Positions 57,582-64,000 of a DNA stretch of 64,000 nt are shown here, piece after piece. Each line of letters begins with the position of its first letter. Within the stretch, counting starts at the first letter, position 1. A program made the position numbers and the translations under genes. The notes under the pieces are model-generated. The model saw only the letters and a list, made by a program, of their open reading frames with translations, was not told the DNA's origin and made no database searches. This DNA is from Oscarella lobularis (lineage: Eukaryota; Porifera; Homoscleromorpha; Homosclerophorida; Oscarellidae): the NCBI RefSeq assembly GCF_947507565.1, contig NC_089175.1, positions 5,321,733 to 5,385,732 of the forward strand. The letters are read 5' to 3'.

Positions 57582-58769
57582 ATGGCAGAAGCTGAGCCTC
57601 AAAAAACGCAAGACGTCATCGCAGAGATACAAGGCGAGGACGTCGACGAGAACGTTCAGAAACTGCTCAAGGCGACGGCTGATTCTCTCCAAAAGGCCAA
57701 GGAGTTCGATTGCAATGAGGCTTTGATAGACGAAGCTCTCGAGTTGATTCGTTGTCAATCGTCGCTCTCGGAGATAGTTAGAGCTGTTCAGCTGTGTTTC
57801 GATTTGCTTATCGAAGAGCTGTCTGATTCGGAAAGAGAAATTTCGAGGCTGGGAGAGACTCTGAGCACGGAAGAGAAGAGAAACGAAGTTCAGAACGGGG
57901 TTATCACTGTGCTTCGTTCCGGCGATCCGACGGCCAAATCGAAATCATATGAGGCTCAGCTCGCAAATGTGCGCGCAAATGTGACTCTATCGAATGTCAG
58001 GGCTACGAGAGCAAAGAGAGAAGCGGACGACGTGCGCAAGGAGCTACGGAAGAAGCGAAGGGACTGTAGAGAGCAAGCAGAATTGGTGGTGAAACTGGAG
58101 AAAACAATCGATCAGCTTAAGGAAAAGGCAGAGAGTCAAAGGAAAGCAATCGTTAACATCTCAGAAACGCGTGACGACGTCTTGGACAATTTAGTTAGAA
58201 AGAGAATAGGGGCAGTATTGACGAAAGTTGAAAAATTGGAGAAAGATCTAGCGGCGTTGAACACGAAATTGGAGAAACAGAGGGAGGAAGATCTAGCGGC
58301 GGCGAACACGAAATTTGAAAAATTGGAGAAAGATCTAGCGGCGGCGAACACGAAATTAGAACAAATTGAGAAAAGGCTGATTCCCCTAGAGGCAAATTAC
58401 GAAGTCGTGAAGGCTGCCGAAATCATCAGATCTCTTGAAAATAAAATCGTTCCGTTTCGCGCCAACGGATTTCTTCTAAGGCATCTTACAGCGCCGAAGG
58501 GGTACAACGAGAGCGTGCCGGTTAGCAAGCAAGAGTTTGACTCTGCCGTCTCCGAGTGGCAAGGAAAGTCATACAGCGCCAGCTGGGATGCATCATACGG
58601 CGACATTTTTTCTACCCTGATTTACGCTCACCGCGAAGTGGATCTCAAAAACTTGGACTTTTCTCTTCTCCATTCGACGATTGTTCGAAAGATTAGAAAA
58701 CCCGTTAGTGAAGATGACGTGAAGGCTGCCTTTGAATGGATTGCAATGACTCTAGAGCAAGTTAAATGA
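57582..58769 (+). CDS. Intronless coiled-coil protein
   Basis: I prefer the ATG at 57582 (MAEAEPQKTQDVIAEIQGED) to the upstream in-frame one at 57528, whose extra residues lack the charge pattern of the rest. The 395-residue product is one exon. A helical N-terminal region (residues 1-95) is followed by a long coiled coil (about residues 95-290) rich in E, K, L and R. This includes a near-repeat of KLEKDLAALNTKLEKQ three times (58230-58360). A compact C-terminal region (FRANGFLLRHLTAPKGYNES ... DDVKAAFEWIAMTLEQVK) follows. I do not recognise the family. Lack of introns in an intron-rich region suggests retrocopying or a lineage-specific gene. Confidence 0.6.
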   Translation: MAEAEPQKTQDVIAEIQGEDVDENVQKLLKATADSLQKAKEFDCNEALIDEALELIRCQSSLSEIVRAVQLCFDLLIEELSDSEREISRLGETLSTEEKRNEVQNGVITVLRSGDPTAKSKSYEAQLANVRANVTLSNVRATRAKREADDVRKELRKKRRDCREQAELVVKLEKTIDQLKEKAESQRKAIVNISETRDDVLDNLVRKRIGAVLTKVEKLEKDLAALNTKLEKQREEDLAAANTKFEKLEKDLAAANTKLEQIEKRLIPLEANYEVVKAAEIIRSLENKIVPFRANGFLLRHLTAPKGYNESVPVSKQEFDSAVSEWQGKSYSASWDASYGDIFSTLIYAHREVDLKNLDFSLLHSTIVRKIRKPVSEDDVKAAFEWIAMTLEQVK

Positions 58770-59250
58770 CTGTCATAGCTTAGCTACAGTACTGTCAAAA
58801 AAAATTGTGTTCTTGTTTACAGTGCTATAGGAGAGTTGTCTGTCGAATGCTGTTAATTGAAACGTTGAAATCCTCGTAGCTTAAACGCGTACGCTAATAC
58901 CTCGTCATCTCATCCCAAGAATTCTTTTTCCTTTTTCCTTTTGGATCTATGATAGAGTCATAGTACATTAAATTCTGTGTATTGATCCTTCTACGCGAGA
59001 TGGCGGCGTCCAACCGTCTTTTACTCGTCAGACTACCTACGAAACGTTTGTTCTTGTTTTGCGTAAGAGTGAATTGCTCGGCTCATGCACGCCTCCGACT
59101 TTCATGCACACGGCAGTCGTATCAAAGATAAATCAGTACAAGCACTCTCAGGGTAAATGAGAACGTTCATTTCATTCAACTTTTCGAAGTACATTTTATC
59201 TGCATGCAACTGAGTGTAAGTAAACTTTAAAAGCAATTGATGTCATTTTA
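58770..59250. other. Spacer between convergent genes
   Basis: These 481 bases contain nothing I recognise apart from a ctttttcctttttccttttgg pyrimidine tract near 58925 and AT-rich 3' flanks. Confidence 0.5.
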
Positions 59251-61085
59251 CTAGCGCTTATCAAAAATATCAACAGGCTGTAATTTGCAGTCACCCGACA
59301 GCGCAATGATGACTTCCACAATTTCAACAAAATTTTCAAAGCCTGCTAAAAGAATATTCTGGTCTTTGTTGCCGTGTTCGGTTATACACTTCAGCTCCGC
59401 AACGTTGACGTTTTGCCCAATGCCAAGTCCGATGATGTTAGTACCAGGAAAATGATCTACAATTTGCTTTGCCACGGGGCAAGGAGTAGGTGAGCCGTTG
59501 CTTTTGCCGTCCGTTAAGACAAGAACAGTTTTCTTGCTATTCAGACGCATTCCGGCAGACACCGAAAAAATTTCGTTTTTCACTTTTTCGAGAGCCAGTC
59601 CAGTTCTTGTTCCACTTCGAAAATGAGGTATGCTTTGAATAAGAGTTTTAAGTTTGCTTGGCGTCGAATGTTCATTAGCAAATGTTTTGAAATTCGTTAC
59701 CACATGTACGTGAGAAGAATAAGCTACCAACGCCAACCTCGTGATGTCTCTACCAATGCAGCTGCTACTGAAGTGGCACTGATTTGTGAGAAGTTTATCC
59801 AACGCGTCTTTAGCTTTGTTGAAATCGGTCGAACTTATACTTCCAGACGAGTCAACGACGACGACCAAGTCGCGCTGCAGCTGCGGTCGTCCTGATGCGC
59901 ACGGACAGCTACAAGATCTACGCTTGACAACGCCTCCCCTAGACGGAGACAAAAGTTTCTCCGCTTCTTTCGCGATTTCTTGAACGCTGCTTGTAGACGT
60001 TGGCTTTCTGCTTTTAGTACTGCCGGGTGTGCCGGACGGGCCGGGTGTGCCGGACGGGCCGGGTGTGCCGGACGGGCCGGGTGTGCCGGACGGGCCGGGT
60101 GTGCCGGACGGGCCGGGTGTGCCGGACGGGCCGGGTGTGCCGGACGGGCCGGGTGTGCCGGACGGGCCGGGTGTGCCGGACGGGCCGGGTGTGCCGGACG
60201 GGCCGGGTGTGCCGGACGGGCCGGGTGTGCCGGACGGGCCGGGTGTGCCGGACGGGCCGGGTGTGCCGGACGGGCCGGGTGTGCCGGACGGGCCGGGTGT
60301 GCCGGACGGGCCGGGTGTGCCGGACGGGCCGGGTGTGCCGGACGGGCCGGGTGTGCCGGACGAGCCAGGTGTGCCGAACGAGACGAGTGTGCCGGACGAG
60401 CCGGGTGTGCCGGACGCGCCGAGTGTGCCGGACGAGCCGGGTTTGCCCGGTGTGCCGGGTCTGCCCGGTGTGCCGGGTCCGCGCGGGCCGAACTGTGGGA
60501 GGGTATGCACAGCAGGTCTTCTGAGTAAGCCGTGTATGATGAGTGAGCCGGTTCCGCGTGTGCCGAATAGGCCAGGTAGTGAGAAGACTCGTTGGTTTCT
60601 GAGTGAGGTGACAAATAGACCAGGTCTGAAACTAGTGAAAACAGGTGCAGCAGAAGTCTCTGGGTTGAAAATGGAGGCCAAAGCGACGTAAAGGCGTAAG
60701 GCATTGACGGCGCTAGCAGTAGTGCTGTTCAAGCCTGCCAGAGAGAGGTAAATTTAACAAAATCACAAGACTCACTGCTGCCAAAATTACAGTTCGCTTT
60801 TCTGGTTTCAATGAGACTCGAACAATTCAGGCCGAAGACCGTGACAGTTCTCTTGCGCTCTTGGATTCCTCGCGATCGGCTCGGCTGGCAGGAGGTGTCT
60901 ATCTCAAGCTTGGTTGGCGATTGGGCCCACTGAGACCAGGCGGACACTTGACAGCGAGGCCAATATGAATTGCATTGACTGCCTAAACGCTTTCGTCCGA
61001 ACGTTGTCCGGCACAGCGCTTGTAAGCTGAGAGCGTTGGTGATGCTGAGAACAGCAAAGGGAGCAATGAAACCGCTCAACTTCAT
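59251..61085 (-). CDS. Secreted TSP1-like, collagen-like and von Willebrand A domain protein
   Basis: The ATG at 61085-61083 starts a signal peptide ([20 protein letters not shown]). Exon one has a cysteine module resembling a thrombospondin type 1 repeat ([30 protein letters not shown]). A 45-base intron (about 60774-60730, phase 1) leads to exon two. That encodes an N-terminal linker ([15 protein letters not shown]), a Gly-X-Y collagen-like stretch dominated by the hexapeptide GPSGTP, a CSCPC knot, and a complete vWA domain. The vWA has all MIDAS parts: DSSGS, the SGTRTGLAL Thr and VLTDG. Stop 59253-59251. vWA/collagen proteins bind matrix through a metal ion. A broken paralogue lies at 47110-47717. 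Confidence 0.8.
60029..60352 (-). repeat. 18-bp minisatellite encoding GPSGTP, about 18 identical copies
   Basis: The unit gtgccggacgggccgggt recurs without a visible change over 324 bases, then degenerates over the next seven or so units up to about 60480. In frame it adds hexapeptides to the collagen-like region. All six frames are open through it, so long open frames on the other strand here are artefacts. Confidence 0.9.
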
Positions 61086-61159
61086 ACTGAATTGATCTTC
61101 TTTGGTGAATTCTTCGGAAGGGCTGCTGTATGTTTTGATGCAAAGGAAACGAGCGCTCA

Positions 61160-61168
61160 CTTTATATA
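61160..61168 (-). promoter_or_regulatory. TATA box of the collagen/vWA gene
   Basis: On the minus strand this reads TATATAAAG, 75 bases upstream of the ATG at 61085. Spacing and sequence fit a core promoter. Confidence 0.5.
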
Positions 61169-61250
61169 CGTGCGGCGATTGGAGTCTAATTGAATTACCG
61201 GAAGTTAGGATCGACGTCATTCGCGTGATGTGAAGTCACTATATTAGATC

Positions 61251-62153
61251 GGGACTATTCTAGAACAGCAACGCCCAATGATGTAAGGTGCTTGCGCAGT
61301 AGCAAACTAGGTTAAGATAGGTAACAACCCCTGACAACGGCCCCGTAACTCAATTAGCGATTTTCAGCAAAGGTTTACGACGTTTTACACCAGCATACAT
61401 CAGTACAGTACAGTGATGAACGTTTGTTCAGTGTGTTCTAAAATAGACCCTGTTCTAAAATAGTGCCATCTTAGAAGGAACTATATTAGAACAGACTCGG
61501 TCCCAACGTGCACCCATGCAGGCCATGCAGGCCATGCGCGGTAGCTACCAGGCGATTTCTGCATGGCATGAGTCTTCATCTCAGCAAGGCCGGCTCACGA
61601 GGGGGGGCGGGGGGCCATGGCCCCCCCAACTTTTTGGCCAACGGTAATATATAATTACTATTACTTTTCTTGCTTCACCGTCGTGCGTAGGAAAGCTTTC
61701 TCAGCGTGTTGATCGGTTAATCGCATCATGCAAAAGCGATGTCTCGAGTGGGCGTGGCCTTAAAATTTTTTTCGCGCGCAGAGTGGCCCGCCCAACCTCA
61801 CTTGGCGTCAGCCGGCCTTGAATCTGCTTCTGCACTGAAAAGAGGTTGTTCTAAAATAGACCCTGTTCTAAAATAGCGCCATCTTAGAAGGAACTATATT
61901 AGAAAAGGACTATATTAGAACAGAAAGTTATTGTTCCATTTTCACCCTCTTGGTATGACAAGGCGTCCCAATCAATAAAAAATAAATTTCATCACTGTAC
62001 AGTATGTATGCTGGTGTAAAACGTCGTAAACCTTTGCTGAAAATCGCTAATTGAGTTACGGGGCAGTTGTCAGGGATGGTTACCTATCTTAACCTAGTTT
62101 GCTACTGCGCAAGCACCTTACATCATTGGGCGTTGCTGTTCTAGAATAGTCCC
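61251..62153. mobile_element. Fold-back DNA element with ~165-bp inverted ends
   Basis: The left arm (61251-61422, starting gggactattctagaacagca) and right arm (61988-62153) are inverted copies over about 165 bases with few differences. The centre holds two direct copies of a ~75-base block (61433-61505 and 61853-61925) built of variants of the terminal motif ggactattctagaacag. No transposase is present. It is a non-autonomous fold-back or MITE-type element; the superfamily cannot be set because no clear target duplication is visible. Confidence 0.8.
61586..61819. mobile_element. Small inverted-repeat element nested in the fold-back element
   Basis: The ends AAGGCCGGCT and AGCCGGCCTT are perfect 10-base inverted repeats, 234 bases apart. 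The interior has a G-run/C-run pair (gagggggggcggggggccat, ggcccccccaac) and ctttttggcc. It lies between the two direct central blocks of the host element, so it inserted later. Confidence 0.55.
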
Positions 62154-62186
62154 AATACTTCACAACCACGCTCACGGCGCGCCGGC

Positions 62187-62756
62187 CTAGCGTAAAGCGC
62201 AGCCAGCTCTTACTGTCACTAGGAAAATATTGGCCTCTAAAACTAACGTAGCTGGCCGAAGACTGAAACAGGTGACTTTAGAAGCGACAAAGAGCTGCGT
62301 CGCAAACGGAGCTTTTATCCGGGAAATTCTGAGGCAGTTCTCTGATGAAGTTAGTAAAGCAGCTCGACCAAAGTGTTTCGCCGACGTCCCAATTGTCGAT
62401 GTCTTCGAGAAACGATTCCTTCTTGTCAAGTCGCTCAAGACGAGCATGCGACGGTCGAAAAATCGTGTGATAGGCGACGATTTGCTTCCCGTTGGCATCG
62501 AACCGCTCCCTAATCGCCGGATCAGAGATGAGCTTACATGTTTTTGATTCCCGAGTCTCAGTTCGCTCCGCTTTATGGCGTCGGCAGCTAGGACCAATTT
62601 TGACTTCACAGCGAGCCGAAGCCGCGACGAAAATCGCTTCAAAAAATGGCCAAAGAAATAGGCGAGCGTCAAGCAAAGGAAAGGTGAAGAAACGCGAACA
62701 AGGTTACTAGGCACGGAACGTTTAGAGATCGGTTTGCAGAAGCCCCCTGGGACCAA
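62187..62756 (-). CDS. Unassigned open reading frames, both strands
   Basis: This stretch is unusually free of stops on both strands. A minus-strand frame of 189 codons spans it. Another minus frame (62676-62278) reads KLISDPAIRERFDANGKQIV and LERLDKKESFLEDIDNWDVG, which has the look of a real protein. A plus frame gives ANGAFIREILRQFSDEVSKA. I recognise no family in any of them and cannot decide the coding strand. It could be the last exon of a minus-strand gene or a remnant. Confidence 0.25.
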   Translation of the reverse strand: MVPGGFCKPISKRSVPSNLVRVSSPFLCLTLAYFFGHFLKRFSSRLRLAVKSKLVLAADAIKRSELRLGNQKHVSSSLIRRLGSGSMPTGSKSSPITRFFDRRMLVLSDLTRRNRFSKTSTIGTSAKHFGRAALLTSSENCLRISRIKAPFATQLFVASKVTCFSLRPATLVLEANIFLVTVRAGCALR

Positions 62757-62940
62757 TTTGGGAGACTTCGCGAAAGTCGTCGCGCAAGTGTACTTTACCT
62801 CTCCGAAAAGCTGCTACACCTCTTCGGGGCCCTCTTTCGGAGCAGAGTCTGCGCGCGCAAATCCGTCATTTCCGGGATACCCGAAGTTCCTTTGCTTTTT
62901 TTCGCAACGTCGCTTCGTTCGCTCATTTGCTCTGTTTGAA

Positions 62941-64000
62941 ATGGATCAAAGATGGAAAACGCATGTGCACTCCATTCTTTCCGCTCTGGTGGAGATTCTC
63001 ATTCCCCTTTCTCTCATCGATCGTCTTCTCGAAGTCTCTCATCACCGTTTCAGAATATGAGGAGCTCTTTTCTGATTCCATTGATGACAAGAAAAGATCA
63101 CAATTGCTTCTCGTTTTCATTCTACCGCGAAAAGGACCCGATTCGGTTGACCGATTTTTGAACGTTTTGAAGGAAACCGAAGGACAGAAACACGTTGCAC
63201 AGAAAATAATTGAGACCGCTGAAAAAGAGAGAAAGCACGTTGAGAGTGCGGATCTCTGTTCGGGAATTAGAGAAAAAATCGGACAATTGGAAAGAGAATC
63301 GATGAAAGGAAAAGCGACCAATATTGCCGTGAGAAAAAAAAGTAAGGGTGCGTTTGCTAGAATAATGTGGTTTGTAATTGGATGCATTTAGATTAGACCT
63401 TCGAAGCATACGGGAAGTCGTCTGAAATGGAAAAGACTGCCGCAGTTGAAGGAGGAAACGTGGGAGAGACAGAATCATTCCCCGCTGGGTATGTGCATAA
63501 CGTAGGTAGTGTCGTTGAATGCGAAGGAAAAGGGGTCACCCTGTCAAAAGAAACTTTGATTCCGGAAGAGAGTGCGGCTTTTCTTCGTTGACACGGCGTA
63601 AATCTAGAATTGAAACTGCAGTTGCGAGTAATGGTCTTATGGGACTTGGTAACTTGGGAAACATGGTAAGCCAAATTTCTTATTCGTGGATTCTTTAGTT
63701 ATTATTTGTGCGGTTTTTCAGGGCTTTATGAATTCCATGCTTCAGTGTTTGAGTAGCACGCGACTTCTTGCTGACTTCTTTGTCTCGGATGAGTACGAGA
63801 CAAATCTAAATAGAAAGAGTCACATGAAAGGGCGGTTAGTGAGAGGCAAGAAACTCTTATTGTACTAAAGTACGTCCTCGTGATTTTGAATTTATTAGCC
63901 TTTGCTGATCTTTTGAAACGCATGCGGAATAAGAAAGAGAGCAGTCCCTTGTTACCAACAGAAGTCGGAGGTCAAATTCGAGGATTTTTACCCGGATATA
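62941..64000 (+). CDS. CARD plus ubiquitin-specific protease (C19) gene, 3' end outside window
   Basis: The ATG at 62941 (MDQRWKTHVHSILSALVEIL) begins a CARD. Its second half lies one base out of frame: SLITVSEYEELFSDSIDDKK then LLLVFILPRKGPDSVDRFLN. A Lys/Glu-rich helix follows. Small exons lead to GLMGLGNLGNM at 63631-63663, an intron, then GFMNSMLQCLSSTRLLADFF and AFADLLKRMRNKKESS (63898 on). The latter are the Cys-box and following helix of USP enzymes (GLxNLGNTCFMNSxLQCL). At the box the sequence reads N-M-G-F-M where active USPs have N-T-C-F-M, so the catalytic Cys is Gly. The gene may encode a pseudo-enzyme ubiquitin binder. The His/Asp box is beyond the window. Confidence 0.65.

Noticed and set aside
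59980-60691. Long open frames on the plus strand through the collagen repeat (for example VPDGPG-type or CRTGRV-type repeats)
   Set aside because: They are by-products of the stop-free 18-bp minisatellite; the minus strand carries the signal peptide, TSP1-like and vWA parts in frame.
1-64000. CRISPR arrays, operons, bacterial promoters or rRNA/tRNA genes
   Set aside because: Short spliced introns and animal domains rule out a prokaryotic reading; no regular spacer array and no convincing tRNA or rRNA sequence was found.
1-64000. Retroviral, LTR or Polinton-type elements
   Set aside because: No reverse transcriptase, integrase, capsid or paired long terminal repeats were recognised; the mobile DNA seen is non-autonomous inverted-repeat type.

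Overview
The window is nuclear DNA from an animal. Almost every gene is split by very short GT-AG introns (about 40-60 bases where I could place them), genes lie a few hundred bases apart on both strands, and the encoded modules are metazoan: GDNF/GAS1-type cysteine domains, Ig and FN3 receptors, TIR, CARD, Death and ZU5 domains, collagen and a CTHRC1-type protein. Compactness plus lineage-specific domain shuffling suggest an early-branching animal, most likely a sponge (a homoscleromorph such as Oscarella would fit). That is an inference from gene style, not a sequence match.

Layout. 0-3 kb: three minus-strand paralogues of small secreted or GPI-anchored GDNF/GAS1-like proteins. 3.1-8.3 kb: a plus-strand EF-hand/WD40 gene of the WDR49/WDR64/EFCAB8 type. 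8.3-10.6 kb: no gene seen. 10.6-21.1 kb: a large minus-strand secreted protein with cadherin-like repeats, a Thr/Pro-rich linker and a receptor-L/leucine-rich domain, followed by a 5'-truncated, frameshifted duplicate of its 3' half. 21.6-24.6 kb: a minus-strand protein with four CARD-like domains, ZU5 and Death, sharing a 151-base promoter with a plus-strand kelch gene (24.8-26.1 kb). 27.6-32.1 kb: two head-to-head paralogous Ig/FN3 receptors with tyrosine motifs in the tails. 33-35.4 kb: a CCCH zinc-finger/KH gene. 35.8-42.4 kb: two tandem receptors combining kelch-like repeats, an ephrin-receptor-like/EGF stalk, a membrane helix and a cytoplasmic TIR domain. 42.9-47.7 kb: an ANKLE1-like fragment, two tandem CTHRC1-like genes and a decayed TSP1/collagen paralogue. 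49.1-53.6 kb: a Death-NB-ARC-TPR (NLR/APAF1-like) gene. 53.7-57.4 kb: a broken duplicate of its 5' end, interrupted by nested repeats. 57.6-58.8 kb: an intronless coiled-coil protein. 59.3-61.1 kb: a TSP1-like/collagen/vWA protein with a perfect 18-bp minisatellite. 61.25-62.15 kb: a fold-back DNA element. 62.9-64 kb: the start of a CARD plus ubiquitin-specific-protease gene whose catalytic cysteine appears to be missing.

Taken together the window is rich in innate-immunity-type parts: TIR receptors, Ig receptors with inhibitory-type motifs, CARD, Death and NB-ARC adaptors, and a CARD-USP. It also carries an extracellular-matrix set (collagen/vWA, CTHRC1, cadherin-like, GDNF-like). The most novel-looking items are the kelch-TIR receptors, the paired Ig receptors and the CARD-USP gene. 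Exon joins were made by eye from GT-AG sites and reading frame; family calls rest on recognised motifs, not on searches.
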